From: an uncultured Reyranella sp.
GTDB taxonomy: Bacteria > Pseudomonadota > Alphaproteobacteria > Reyranellales > Reyranellaceae
Direction: 5' to 3'
Assembly (NCBI GenBank): GCA_937919085.1
Contig: CALFRN010000496.1
Coordinates: 1-52,670 of the forward strand
Length of the DNA: 52,670 bases
Made by a program: the position numbers and the translations under genes. Under the pieces are notes generated by a model, which made no database searches, was not told the origin of the DNA, and saw nothing but the letters and a program-made list of their open reading frames with translations. This document shows positions 41,834 through 51,953 of the stretch, in pieces; positions within the stretch are counted from its first letter, which is position 1; every line of letters starts with the position of its first letter.

Positions 41834-42775
41834 ATGCCCGAATCCACCGCGCACAGTACCAGGCCGGGCCCCCGCGGCCCGGCCTCGACAAGCGAACCCG
41901 ACGGGACGCCAGTTCCGGAGACCCCGCCTAGCGGCGGACTGCTGCGCGCCATTCTTCGCCGCCTGCGCCGTCGCGACAAGAACGAAGCAGTCCGCGAGGC
42001 CATCGAGGAGCTGATCGAGGGGGCGCCGGAGAGCGACACGCCGATCAGCGACGATCAACGGGTTCTTCTCGCCAACATCCTGAAGCTGCGCGACAAGACT
42101 GTCGCCGATGTCATGGTACCGCGCGTCGATATCGTCGCCATCGCCGCCGACACGCCCCTCGACGAGGTCGTGCGGATGATCCAGACCGAAGCGCATTCGC
42201 GCTATCCGGTCTATCGCGAGGCGCTCGACGACGTGATCGGCATGATCCACATCAAGGATGTGCTGGTCTACTGGGGCACGTCGAAGAAGTTCAATCTGCG
42301 CGATATATTGCGCCGCGTCGTCTTTGTGGCGCCGACCTTGCCGGTGCTCGACATGCTGCTCGATATGCGCCGGTCGCGCACTCACATGGCGCTGGTGGTC
42401 GACGAATTCGGCGGAACCGATGGCTTGCTCACGATCGAGGATCTGGTCGAGGAAATCGTCGGCGAGATCGAGGACGAACACGACGTCGCCGAGACGCCAA
42501 CGGTCGCCCGACGGGTCGACGGAACGATCGACGTCAACGGCCGCACTCCCGTCGAACTGCTGGAAAAGGAGATCGGTCGCGTGCTGTCAGAGGACGAACG
42601 ACGTGAAATAGACACTGTCGGCGGATTGATCTTCTCGCTGCTCGGCCGCATTCCAGAGCGCGGCGAAGTGGTTTGCCATCCCTCCGGCGTCGAGTTCGAA
42701 GTGCTGGACGTCGATCCGCGACGTATTCGCCGCCTGCGAGTGCGGCAGCCGGCGTCGTCGCGTTCCGCCGCCTGA
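41834..42775 (+). CDS. corC: CorC/HlyC-type CBS-domain protein
   Basis: A 313-residue cytosolic protein: a proline- and glycine-rich N terminus, two CBS domains (about residues 90-210, starting at VADVMVPRVDIVAIAADTPL and then RSRTHMALVVDEFGG) and a C-terminal transporter-associated CorC_HlyC domain. No DUF21 membrane domain is present. Family members affect Mg/Co efflux; older names such as TlyC hemolysin are misleading. It is followed by lnt, as in other alphaproteobacteria. Confidence 0.92.
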   Translation: MPESTAHSTRPGPRGPASTSEPDGTPVPETPPSGGLLRAILRRLRRRDKNEAVREAIEELIEGAPESDTPISDDQRVLLANILKLRDKTVADVMVPRVDIVAIAADTPLDEVVRMIQTEAHSRYPVYREALDDVIGMIHIKDVLVYWGTSKKFNLRDILRRVVFVAPTLPVLDMLLDMRRSRTHMALVVDEFGGTDGLLTIEDLVEEIVGEIEDEHDVAETPTVARRVDGTIDVNGRTPVELLEKEIGRVLSEDERREIDTVGGLIFSLLGRIPERGEVVCHPSGVEFEVLDVDPRRIRRLRVRQPASSRSAA

Positions 42776-42791
42776 TCGCCGCCCGCCTGCA

Positions 42792-44294
42792 ATGAACCTT
42801 CGGGGATGGCGCGCTGCCGGCGCGGCTTTCTTGGCCGGCGCACTGGCGGCACTGGCGATGCCGCCGCTTTATTGGCTGCCGCTGGCCGTGGTCGGTTTCG
42901 CGGTTTTCGTCCGGCTGTGGGATACGGCGCCCGGGCCGCGAAGTGCACTGCTGCGGGGCTGGGCGTGGGGGATCGGCCATTTCGCCGTCGGCTCTTACTG
43001 GATCCTCGAGGCCTTCTCCGTTCCGCCGGCCGAGTACGAACTGCTGGGCCTGCCGATCGTGGCCGGCCTGGCGGCGATCCTCGGCTTCTTCCCGGGACTT
43101 GCGGCCGGGGCGGCGCGTTGGGCGGCGATGCGATGGCCAGCGATGTCGGGCCGCTATCGCCGCCTCATCCTGCTGGCGCTTGCCTGGACGGTTGCCGAAT
43201 GGCTGCGCGGCCATGTCTTCACCGGCTATCCGTGGAATCCGCTCGGCCATGTCTGGGCATTTGCCGCGCCGCTGCTGCAGGGGGCGGCGTTGTTCGGGGT
43301 CTATGGCCTCGGCACCTTCACGTTCCTGATCCTGGCGGCGCCTGCCGCTGGCTGGCGAGCGTCGGTCGTGGCCCTTGTCGTGGTGGCGATCGCCGCCGCC
43401 GGGGGCCAGTTCGCGATGGCGCCGACGGGCGGCGACGGCCCGATGGTGCGGATCGTCCAGCCCAACATCCCTCAAGCCGAGAAGTGGCGACCGGAGACCA
43501 GGGCTGCCCATCTGGCCAAGCTGATCGCGATGAGCCGCCGCGAGGGTTTCGACCGTATGGCGGCCGTCATATGGCCCGAGACGGCGCCGCCCTTCATAGT
43601 TGAGCCGGGTTCGCCTTCGCTGGCGCTCATGGCCACTGCCGTTCCCTCGGGCGGCTATCTCCTGACCGGCGCTGCGCGTGGTACCGGCCGGCGCCAGGAT
43701 GGTGTGTGGAATTCGCTGCTGGTCATCGACGGTGCCGGCGTCATCCTTGCGCATTACGACAAGGTCCATCTGGTGCCGCTGGGTGAATACATCCCGTTTC
43801 GCAAGCAGCTTGCACCGGTGTCCGGGTTCATCGGCCGCGGTTCGTTCGAAGAAGGTGACGCGCGCGTTACACTGGGGCTTCCGCGCCTGCCGCCCTTCTC
43901 ACCGGTGATTTGCTACGAGGTCATTTTTCCGGCAGCAGTGACCGGCCCCGGCGAGCGACCGCGCTGGCTCCTGAATGTCACCAATGACGCCTGGTTCGGT
44001 CTCTCAAGTGGGCCCAGTCAGCATCTCGCCAGTGCGCGCTTGCGTGCCGTGGAGGAGGGGCTCCCGATGATCCGCGCCGCGAATACCGGCGTATCGGCTG
44101 TAATCGACGCCTACGGCCGGACCCTGGCGTCGCTAGGGATGAATGAGGAGGGCATCCTCGACCATCGAATTCCAGGCGCGCGGGAAGCCACGCCCTACAG
44201 CCGCTGGGGTGACGGAATGTTGCTGGCGGTCATTGCCTTTCTCGGTGTCGGTTTGTGGGCTGGCGGCCTCCGCGGCAATCGGCCTAGCGCCTGA
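42792..44294 (+). CDS. lnt: Apolipoprotein N-acyltransferase
   Basis: A 500-residue inner-membrane enzyme with about eight hydrophobic helices, then a periplasmic nitrilase-like domain. The catalytic triad is E263 (WPETAPPF), K324 (YDKVHLVP) and C374 (VICYEVIFP). It transfers the third acyl chain onto the N-terminal cysteine of lipoproteins. The ATG at 42792 lies 16 nt after corC. Confidence 0.95.
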   Translation: MNLRGWRAAGAAFLAGALAALAMPPLYWLPLAVVGFAVFVRLWDTAPGPRSALLRGWAWGIGHFAVGSYWILEAFSVPPAEYELLGLPIVAGLAAILGFFPGLAAGAARWAAMRWPAMSGRYRRLILLALAWTVAEWLRGHVFTGYPWNPLGHVWAFAAPLLQGAALFGVYGLGTFTFLILAAPAAGWRASVVALVVVAIAAAGGQFAMAPTGGDGPMVRIVQPNIPQAEKWRPETRAAHLAKLIAMSRREGFDRMAAVIWPETAPPFIVEPGSPSLALMATAVPSGGYLLTGAARGTGRRQDGVWNSLLVIDGAGVILAHYDKVHLVPLGEYIPFRKQLAPVSGFIGRGSFEEGDARVTLGLPRLPPFSPVICYEVIFPAAVTGPGERPRWLLNVTNDAWFGLSSGPSQHLASARLRAVEEGLPMIRAANTGVSAVIDAYGRTLASLGMNEEGILDHRIPGAREATPYSRWGDGMLLAVIAFLGVGLWAGGLRGNRPSA

Positions 44295-44489
44295 ATCTTC
44301 GCGATATTTCAAGGGGCTGAGGTTCAGCTTGCATTCCGGGCAAGAGCGGCTAATGTCATATGCAGCTCTGACGTGTAGATATGCATTTTTGCACAGACGA
44401 AAGTGCCGGCCCATCGCGCATCCAAAGTGTTCTTTGCGTCGTTTCCACAACTGACTTTCAAAGCTTTCTATCAAGAGGAATCTGGACCG

Positions 44490-44945
44490 ATGGCAAGATC
44501 ACATCCGGTTGACGTCCATGTTGGGGCACGCATGCGTCAGCGGCGCACGCTTCTGGGGATGAGCCAGGAGAAGCTGGGAACGGCTGTTGGGCTTACTTTT
44601 CAGCAGATTCAGAAATATGAACGCGGCTCCAACCGCATCGGTTCGAGCCGTTTGTTCGAGTTTTCTAAGGTTCTCGATGTGCCGGTGTCCTACTTCTTCG
44701 ACGAGATGCCGGCCAATGCGCTGTCCGGCCGTCCGATGTCGGGTCGCGGCCGCAAGGGATTTGGCGAGGCCGGGACGCCGTTCGAGCAGGAAAAGGATCC
44801 CCTGATCAAGCGCGAGACCCTCGAGCTGGTACGGGCCTACTACAAGATCCGCGAAGCCCGGGTGCGCAAGCGCATCTTCGAGATGGTGAAGGCCGTGGGT
44901 GCGGCCAGCCACGCCGAAGCCCTGGGTGGGCGCAAGGGCCGTTGA
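44490..44945 (+). CDS. XRE-family helix-turn-helix regulator
   Basis: A 151-residue cytosolic regulator. The N-terminal HTH_3 domain (about residues 14-68) reads RMRQRRTLLGMSQEKLGTAV then GLTFQQIQKYERGSNRIG, the strongly conserved alphaproteobacterial regulator encoded before metK. The C-terminal basic helical part is IKRETLELVRAYYKIREARV. The ATG at 44490 has AGAGGA upstream. The 195-nt gap after lnt contains an AT-rich stretch and no gene; it presumably holds the promoter, but no convincing hexamers were found. An intrinsic terminator follows at 44962-45014. Confidence 0.93.
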   Translation: MARSHPVDVHVGARMRQRRTLLGMSQEKLGTAVGLTFQQIQKYERGSNRIGSSRLFEFSKVLDVPVSYFFDEMPANALSGRPMSGRGRKGFGEAGTPFEQEKDPLIKRETLELVRAYYKIREARVRKRIFEMVKAVGAASHAEALGGRKGR

Positions 44946-44961
44946 GAAGGGGCTGTTGATT

Positions 44962-45014
44962 AAGAGGCGAGGCGGTAGGGCGCAGGCTATCCCTCCGCGA
45001 ACCTCTTGATTTTT
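44962..45014 (+). terminator. Terminator-like hairpin between the XRE gene and metK
   Basis: Nested pairing: AAGAGG (44962-44967) with CCTCTT (45002-45007), GCGG with CCGC and AGGG with CCCT inside, then GA and a run of five T at 45010-45014. It can end the XRE transcript or act as an attenuator on read-through into the metK leader. Confidence 0.65.
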
Positions 45015-45034
45015 ACCGGTAATTGGAGTTTTTT

Positions 45035-45132
45035 GCGGCGCGGCCTCGATGGTCGATGCCGCCGCGGACGGATTTGGACGACTTGCCACCGCGAAAATAA
45101 AGGCTAAGCCGGACGTTGGCGGCTCTGCTGCC
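45035..45132 (+). promoter_or_regulatory. Structured metK leader with a SAM-II-like fold (tentative riboswitch)
   Basis: P1-like stem CGCGG (45063-45067) with CCGCG (45089-45093) encloses a loop with ATTTG and CTTGC, the same elements as in the metX SAM-II riboswitch. TAAAGGCTAA follows at about the expected distance. The pseudoknot is weak: GACG (45077-45080) could pair with CGTT (45114-45117). An upstream hairpin (about 45038-45065) shares bases with P1 and could be mutually exclusive with it, and a further hairpin (45118-45132) precedes the metK ribosome site. The whole 223-nt gap between the XRE gene and metK holds no gene. Confidence 0.4.
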
Positions 45133-45168
45133 CTGCCCGGAGTCCAGTGTGAACTGTGGGAGGGCATT

Positions 45169-46455
<1,287 letters not shown>

Positions 46456-46475
46456 GTCCGCCACCCGGCGATTTC

Positions 46476-46510
46476 AAAAGGCGCGTGGAGGTCCCCTCCG
46501 CGCGCTTTTT
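46476..46510 (+). terminator. Intrinsic terminator after metK
   Basis: A 16-bp hairpin: bases 46476-46491 pair with 46495-46510, with two G-T wobbles, around a 3-nt loop. The 3' arm ends in five T. It lies 21 nt after the metK stop and separates metK from the ABC exporter gene. Confidence 0.92.
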
Positions 46511-46516
46511 GCATTA

Positions 46517-46526
46517 GGAATATTCC
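46517..46526. promoter_or_regulatory. Palindrome GGAATATTCC upstream of the ABC exporter
   Basis: A perfect 10-bp dyad in the 60-nt AT-rich gap between the metK terminator and the exporter ATG; the wider TTAGG/CCTAA flanks nearly extend it. Position suggests an operator, and no cognate regulator is identifiable. Confidence 0.35.
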
Positions 46527-46570
46527 CTAAATTATTGAATCAACGCGAATTTCTGATAATCTCATGGGCG

Positions 46571-48778
46571 ATGGCTCCTCTTGAGAATGGCGGCTTTCAG
46601 CAGTCGGTTTGGGATGGTGAGCTCCACCGGCCGGTTGATCCCCTCTTGAGGGCGTTGCTCTACATTGCCCAACAGATCGGGCGGCCCGTTGGCGAAGCCG
46701 ATGTCCGCCGACTGGCAACCGTGCCGGCAACCGGGCTCGACGAGAACGCGTTTCTCACCGCCGGCACACGCCTCGGACTGCAGACCTATGCCGTCGATCT
46801 CGCGGCGAGCCCGTTGGACGATCTTCCGACGCCGTTTGCCGTGATCGGTGCCGCGGGCCAGCCCGCCTCTGTCGTCGTGGCCGGCGCCTCCGGTCAGTGG
46901 ACCGTACTCGATGTCGTCGAAGGTCGCGTCTGGCGCATGGCAACAGATGAGGTGATGGCGCTGGGTGGGCGGGCGCTGGTGATGCGCGAAGTCCCGGTCC
47001 AGGAGCGGCGCCAGCAATGGTATGCACCGCTGTGGGCTCGCGTCCGCCCGGTCGTCCTGAAACTTGCGGCGATGTCGTTCGCCATCAACGTCCTCGGCCT
47101 CGCGACGCCGCTGTTCATGATGCTGGTGTTCAACAAGGTTCTCGCCCACGACGGGTCGCGGAGCGCCGCCTCGTTCTTGATCGTGGTCTGCGTCGGCATG
47201 TTGATCGTCTATTCGCTCGATTTCGCGCTTCGCGTGGCGCGCGGCTGGCTGTCGGCACGGACCGGTGCCCGCCTCGATACGACGATGAGCAGCGAAGTGC
47301 TGCACCATCTGGTCCAGCTTCCCTATCGTCACTTCGAGCGCACGCCATCGGGCGTCATCGCCGAGCGGCTGCGGCAGCTCGACGTGCTGCGCGGCTTCCT
47401 CACCGGTCAGATGCCGGCTCTCGCCATGGACATTGCCTTCGTGGCGCTCTTTCTCGCTGCCACCTTCGCCATCAGCACGCCCCTGGGCGTTGTCACGACA
47501 CTGGCCATCCCGGTGCTGATCGGCGTGTCGCTGGTGACCCACCGTGCCCAGCGCCGCCTAGCCGAGGAGAACTTTCAGGCCATGGCGGCGAAGAGTTCCA
47601 CCTTGACCGAAACGGTCGCCAACGCTGCCACGATCAAGGCGCTCGGTCTCGAAGCCGAGGTCGAGAAGCGATGGCAGGTGCGCGTCGAGCAATCCGCCTG
47701 GTCCGGCTTCCGCGTCAACAATCTGGCCAACATTGCATCCAGTGCTTCCGCCGCGCTGCAGCTCATGGCGCTGCTGGCGATCGTCGTCATCGGCATCGGC
47801 GAAGTCGACAATCATCGCTTGACCGTGGGCGGGCTGATCGCGGCCAACATGCTGGCCATGCGCGCCTTGCAGCCGATGCGGCAACTGGTGGCGGCGTGGC
47901 ATCAGCTTCAGGCGGTCGGCGCGGCCTTCAGGCGCGTCGACGACCTGATGCGCGAAGTGACTGAAAGCCCGGCCGGCGGGCTGGTGCCAATGCCGCCGCT
48001 GGTCGGCGACATCGCATTTGAGCGGGTCACCTATCGTCCCGACGATCACGTCCCGCCAGTTGTGCAGGATGCCGACCTTGCCATCGCGGCCGGCGAGATC
48101 CTGGGGATCGTCGGCCCGTCGGGCTCCGGCAAGACCACCATCGTCAATCTCCTCCAGGGGCTGTTCAAGCCGTCGGGCGGCCGCGTGCTGGTCGACGGCA
48201 CCGACGTCTCGCACATGTCGCTGGCGCAGTTGCGGTCCCAGATCGGTTGCGTGCCGCAGGATCTTCAGCTCTTCACCGGCTCGGTGCGGGAGAACATCGC
48301 CATGGGTGTGGCGAACAAGGACCCCGGCCGCGTCGTGGCGGTCGCCAGGTTCGTCGGCGCCCACGATTTCATCCAGCGCCTGCCTCAGGGCTACAACACC
48401 GTGCTGGGCGAGCGCGGCCAGGGCCTGTCGATGGGACAGCGGCAACTGCTCTGCATTGCCCGCGCGCTGATCTGCAATCCGCGCATTCTCATTCTCGACG
48501 AGGCAACCAGTGCCCTCGATCCGGCGACGGAGGAACAGCTCCTGCGCCAGCTCAAGGCCAATACGCGTGGCCGCACCGTCATCATGATCACCCACCGCCT
48601 GGCGCCGCTCGCCATCGCCGACCGGGTCGCGCTGGTGATGGATGGCCGTATCGAACGCGTAGGCCCGCCGACCGAGATCATGGCCTATGCCCGCATCCGC
48701 ATGGCCGAGGCAAGTCGCGGCCACGGCGCGCCGGGCTCGGGGGCAGCGCAGACGATGGCGCGTGCCATGATTGCTTAG
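46571..48778 (+). CDS. Type I secretion-like ABC transporter (peptidase-like domain, membrane domain, ATPase)
   Basis: A 735-residue HlyB/LapB-type exporter half. Residues 1 to about 140 are a C39-peptidase-like domain with no visible catalytic cysteine motif, so it is probably a non-proteolytic substrate-docking domain. A six-helix membrane domain follows (about 160-450). The ATPase has Walker A GPSGSGKTT near 515-523, a variant signature LSMGQ near 618 and Walker B ILILDEATSALD. There is no adaptor (HlyD) or outer membrane TolC gene and no RTX substrate in the window. The ATG at 46571 lacks a clear ribosome site; a TTG at 46535 is in frame. It shares TTAG with the convergent gene. Confidence 0.88.
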   Translation: MAPLENGGFQQSVWDGELHRPVDPLLRALLYIAQQIGRPVGEADVRRLATVPATGLDENAFLTAGTRLGLQTYAVDLAASPLDDLPTPFAVIGAAGQPASVVVAGASGQWTVLDVVEGRVWRMATDEVMALGGRALVMREVPVQERRQQWYAPLWARVRPVVLKLAAMSFAINVLGLATPLFMMLVFNKVLAHDGSRSAASFLIVVCVGMLIVYSLDFALRVARGWLSARTGARLDTTMSSEVLHHLVQLPYRHFERTPSGVIAERLRQLDVLRGFLTGQMPALAMDIAFVALFLAATFAISTPLGVVTTLAIPVLIGVSLVTHRAQRRLAEENFQAMAAKSSTLTETVANAATIKALGLEAEVEKRWQVRVEQSAWSGFRVNNLANIASSASAALQLMALLAIVVIGIGEVDNHRLTVGGLIAANMLAMRALQPMRQLVAAWHQLQAVGAAFRRVDDLMREVTESPAGGLVPMPPLVGDIAFERVTYRPDDHVPPVVQDADLAIAAGEILGIVGPSGSGKTTIVNLLQGLFKPSGGRVLVDGTDVSHMSLAQLRSQIGCVPQDLQLFTGSVRENIAMGVANKDPGRVVAVARFVGAHDFIQRLPQGYNTVLGERGQGLSMGQRQLLCIARALICNPRILILDEATSALDPATEEQLLRQLKANTRGRTVIMITHRLAPLAIADRVALVMDGRIERVGPPTEIMAYARIRMAEASRGHGAPGSGAAQTMARAMIA

Positions 48779-49251
48779 GGCATGTTGATGAAGTCGGGAT
48801 CATCGAGACGCGCCAAGCGCTCCGAGGCCAGCCGCGCGCAGTCGATCAGCAGTGCCTTGCGCCGGGCGGCGGCGACCGGCCGGCGCGGTGGGGCACGCAA
48901 TATCTCCCCGCCGTAGGCATCGGCCACGATCAGGCCGATCTCCGCGGGTATGAGCGATAGGGGAAAATCGACCGGCACGGCCACGTAGAGCTGGTCGCAC
49001 CAATCGAGATAGTCGGGCCATTTGCCGTCGACGCGCCAATCCTCGATCGACGATTTCACTTCGACGATGACCAGTTCGCCGCCGCGGCCGATGGCGAAGA
49101 TATCGGCGCGCCGGCCGTCGGGCAGCGGCAGCTCAAGCAGCACCGAAAGGCCGGACTGGCGCATCAGGCGGCAGGCGCCGCGGCAGACGGCGAGGGTCGC
49201 CTCGGGGCGCGCCGGCCGGGCCGCGGCCGATGGGGCGGGCACTGTGCTCAT
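48775..49251 (-). CDS. mmcB: MmcB-family DNA repair protein (restriction-endonuclease-like fold)
   Basis: A 158-residue protein with a PD-(D/E)xK-type core: RRADIFAI gives the aspartate, and ELVIVEVKSS gives the E-x-K pair. The KWPDYLDWCDQLYVAVP segment is typical of MmcB, a LexA-controlled protein linked to mitomycin C resistance in Caulobacter. No LexA box was confirmed upstream. It probably acts on damaged DNA in the cytosol. It is divergent from the FAD oxidoreductase gene across 62 nt. Confidence 0.85.
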   Translation of the reverse strand: MSTVPAPSAAARPARPEATLAVCRGACRLMRQSGLSVLLELPLPDGRRADIFAIGRGGELVIVEVKSSIEDWRVDGKWPDYLDWCDQLYVAVPVDFPLSLIPAEIGLIVADAYGGEILRAPPRRPVAAARRKALLIDCARLASERLARLDDPDFINMP

Positions 49252-49313
49252 GCCGCCGGAACCTAGCGTTTCGCGCGTCGTGTGGCGATTGCGGCCATGC
49301 TAGTCAGGAGAAC

Positions 49314-50732
49314 ATGTTACCTCGCGACCTTGCCGAACTCGAAGCCTGCGTGCGGCGCGATCTGGCGCTGATCTCCTATCCCGAGCTGCGCTGGCTGCCG
49401 CCGGTCCGCGGTCCCGGCGACGAAAAGGTGCTCGACGTGCTGGTCGTCGGCGGCGGGCAGGGCGGGCAGGCGCTGTCGTTCAAGCTCAAGCTCGAGCGCA
49501 TCGACAATCATCTCGTGATCGATCGAGGCCCCGCCGGCGCCGAGGGGCCGTGGCGGACGTTCGGCCGCATGCGGACATTGCGGACCTGGAAAACCGTCAC
49601 CGGCCCCGATCTCGGCATTCCCAGCCTCACCTATCAAAGCTGGTTCGAGGCGCAGAACGGCATCGACGCCTTCGCGCGCCTCAACAAGATCGCGCGCGAA
49701 AGCTGGAGCGAATACCTGCACTGGCTGCGGCGCGTGCTGGTCCTTCCGGTCGAGGTCGGGACCGAACTCCTGGGCATCGAACCCGGCGACAAGGTGTTGC
49801 GGGTGCGGGTGAGGGACGCCGCGGGCGAGCGGTGGATCCTGGCGCGCCACGTCGTGCTCGCGCATGGCATCGAGGCCAGCGGCCGGTGGACGATGCCCGG
49901 GTTCGTCGAGCGCCTGCCGCCGGGCCTGCGTGCACATGCCGCCGATGCGATCGACTTTGCCGCCCTGCGCGGCCGGCGCGTCGCCGTTCTTGGGGCCGGT
50001 GCGTCGGCGTTCGACAATGCCGCGATGGCGCTCGAGGCCGGCGCGGAAGTCCACCTGTTCTGCCGCCGCCCGGAGTTGCAGCGGGTCCAGCCCTACAAAT
50101 GGCTGTCGTTCCCGGCCTTCTTCCGGCACTTCGGCGACCTCGACGATGCGACGCGTTGGAAAATCATGAACCACGTGCTGTCGCTGCGCGAGGCGCTGCC
50201 GGTCGAGACCTGGGACCGCGTTACCGCGCATGCCGCCTTCCATCTCCATACCGGCGCGCCGTGGCTCGATGCGCGAAGCGTCGGCGCGGAGGCGCTCGTC
50301 AGGGCGCCCGACGGCGAACATCGGTTCGATTTCCTGATCTGCGGCACCGGGTTCGAGGTCGACCTCGGCCGGCGACCCGAACTGGCGGGGGTGGCGCCGC
50401 ATGTGCGGACGTGGCGTGACGCCTACCTGCCGCCCTCCGGCCAGGACAACGAACGGCTCGGCGGCTACCCCTATCTCGGGCCGGGCTTCGAGTTACTCGA
50501 GCGTACACCGGGCACCGCGCCCTGGCTTGGCCGGATCAGATTGTTCAATTTCGGCACGACCCTGAGCTTCGGCCCCAGCGGTTCGTCGATCAACGGCATG
50601 AAGTTCGCCGTGCCCCGGTTGGTCGACGGTCTGACGCGCGACCTGTTCCGTGCCGAGATCGACCGGCTGTGGCAGGGCCTCGTGGCCTACGACACGCCGG
50701 AATTCCCGACGCGTCTGGCGCGCGATCGCTAG
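49314..50732 (+). CDS. FAD/NAD(P)-binding oxidoreductase (flavin monooxygenase-like)
   Basis: A 472-residue two-dinucleotide-fold protein. The FAD motif VVGGGQGGQALSFKL follows about 45 N-terminal residues. The second Rossmann motif is AVLGAGASAFDNAAM. The ATG-like segment is FLICGTGFEVD. The layout resembles flavin-containing monooxygenase/NAD(P)-binding domain proteins, but the exact FMO motif F-x-G-x-x-x-H-x-x-x-(Y/F) is not clear. The C-terminal FGPSGSSINGMKFAVPRLVDGL stretch is shared by uncharacterised homologues. AGGAG lies 3 nt before the ATG. Substrate is unknown. Confidence 0.85.
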   Translation: MLPRDLAELEACVRRDLALISYPELRWLPPVRGPGDEKVLDVLVVGGGQGGQALSFKLKLERIDNHLVIDRGPAGAEGPWRTFGRMRTLRTWKTVTGPDLGIPSLTYQSWFEAQNGIDAFARLNKIARESWSEYLHWLRRVLVLPVEVGTELLGIEPGDKVLRVRVRDAAGERWILARHVVLAHGIEASGRWTMPGFVERLPPGLRAHAADAIDFAALRGRRVAVLGAGASAFDNAAMALEAGAEVHLFCRRPELQRVQPYKWLSFPAFFRHFGDLDDATRWKIMNHVLSLREALPVETWDRVTAHAAFHLHTGAPWLDARSVGAEALVRAPDGEHRFDFLICGTGFEVDLGRRPELAGVAPHVRTWRDAYLPPSGQDNERLGGYPYLGPGFELLERTPGTAPWLGRIRLFNFGTTLSFGPSGSSINGMKFAVPRLVDGLTRDLFRAEIDRLWQGLVAYDTPEFPTRLARDR

Positions 50733-50750
50733 GGAGCGCTCGGGCCGGCG

Positions 50751-51953
50751 CTAGGGCTTGGGCAGATTTAGGCGCGGCGCGGCATCGTCGAGGGGGCGCT
50801 CGGGCGTCGGCGAAAAACGCTGTGCCAGTTCCTCCGCGCGTTTGCGGTCGAGCGCGGTCATCTGCGCCGTCGTCTTTTCCCGAATGGTGCGGGACTCGGG
50901 ATGTCCGCCGCGCTCGGCGAGCAGCAACCACTTGTAGCCTTCGACCGGATCGGGGGCGGCGGCGGCACCGCCGATCAGAAGAATGCCCAGGGCGTTCTGG
51001 GCCTGGGTCACGCCCTGCCGGGCGGCGCGGTCATACCATTGCTGGGCCTGTGCGGTGTCGCGCGCGACGCCGGCTCCGGCGAGATATGCGTTGGCGAGCT
51101 TGAACTGCGCCGACGGCACGCCTGCATGGGCGGCGACCTCATACCAGGCAATCGCCGACTTCAGGGCCTTCTCGTTTGTTGCCTTGTCGCGGGATACCGG
51201 TGTCCGCGCCGCCATGTCGCCCAATGCCAGTGCGGCTTCCGCGATGCCGCTTGCCTGGGCATGCACCAGCCAGCGCTGTGCCGCTATGGCGTCGGGCTTG
51301 ATGCCGATGCCGTCGCCCAGCGCCAGGCCATAGCGCAGGGCGGCAAACGGATGGCCCTTCTCGGCGGCCCGTCGGTAGAGGTCGGCGGCGCGAGCCGGGT
51401 CGGCCATGGCCGGGCCCATGCTCTCAGACATGGCGCGGCCCAGCGCATAGAGCGCATAGGGATCGCCGTTGGCCGCGGCCTTCTCGAGCCAGGCCCGCGC
51501 CTCGATCAGATCGCGCGAGGCGGCCGGGCCGCGCAGGTAGAGCGTGCCGAGATTGAGTTGCGCGCGTTGATGACCCTTCTCCGCGGCGCGCTGAAACCAC
51601 CGCAAGGCCTGCGCCTCGTCGCGGGGCAAGCCCGCTTCGCCATAGGCAAAGACCAGCGCCAGCCTGTGCGCGCCCTCGGCCGAGCCGGCATCGGCGGCCC
51701 GTCGGATCAGCTGTAATCCTTCGGCTGAGGCGCCTCGCTCCAGCAGGAGCGCACCCAGCCACGCCGCGGCGTCGGCGTCGGCCGGCGCCAGCGCGCGCAG
51801 CGACGTCTCGGCACCGACACGATCGCCGGCGCGATATGCGGCCACCGCGGCACCCAGTGCGGGCGAGACGTTCCCGGTTTCGTTGGGTTGGGCGTGCGCG
51901 ACGGCGCTGGCAGCGAGGAGTGCCGCGAGCGGCACTGCCCGCCCGGCAATCAT
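50751..51953 (-). CDS. Secreted Sel1-repeat protein
   Basis: A 400-residue protein with a signal peptide (about residues 1-21, ending AHA) followed by a solenoid of roughly eight Sel1-like/TPR repeats. These are visible as repeats of the A-x-x-W-x-x-x-A-A-x-x-G type: LRWFQRAAEKGHQRAQLNLG, LYRRAAEKGHPFAALRYGLA, IAWYEVAAHAGVPSAQFKLA. Sel1 proteins act as scaffolds in signalling or envelope complexes. The ATG overlaps the stop of the upstream small Sel1 gene as ATGA. Confidence 0.9.
   Translation of the reverse strand: MIAGRAVPLAALLAASAVAHAQPNETGNVSPALGAAVAAYRAGDRVGAETSLRALAPADADAAAWLGALLLERGASAEGLQLIRRAADAGSAEGAHRLALVFAYGEAGLPRDEAQALRWFQRAAEKGHQRAQLNLGTLYLRGPAASRDLIEARAWLEKAAANGDPYALYALGRAMSESMGPAMADPARAADLYRRAAEKGHPFAALRYGLALGDGIGIKPDAIAAQRWLVHAQASGIAEAALALGDMAARTPVSRDKATNEKALKSAIAWYEVAAHAGVPSAQFKLANAYLAGAGVARDTAQAQQWYDRAARQGVTQAQNALGILLIGGAAAAPDPVEGYKWLLLAERGGHPESRTIREKTTAQMTALDRKRAEELAQRFSPTPERPLDDAAPRLNLPKP

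Noticed and set aside
45049-45168. N-terminal extension of MetK
   Set aside because: It corresponds to the structured leader and has no similarity to MetK. The GTG at 45169 has a good ribosome site.
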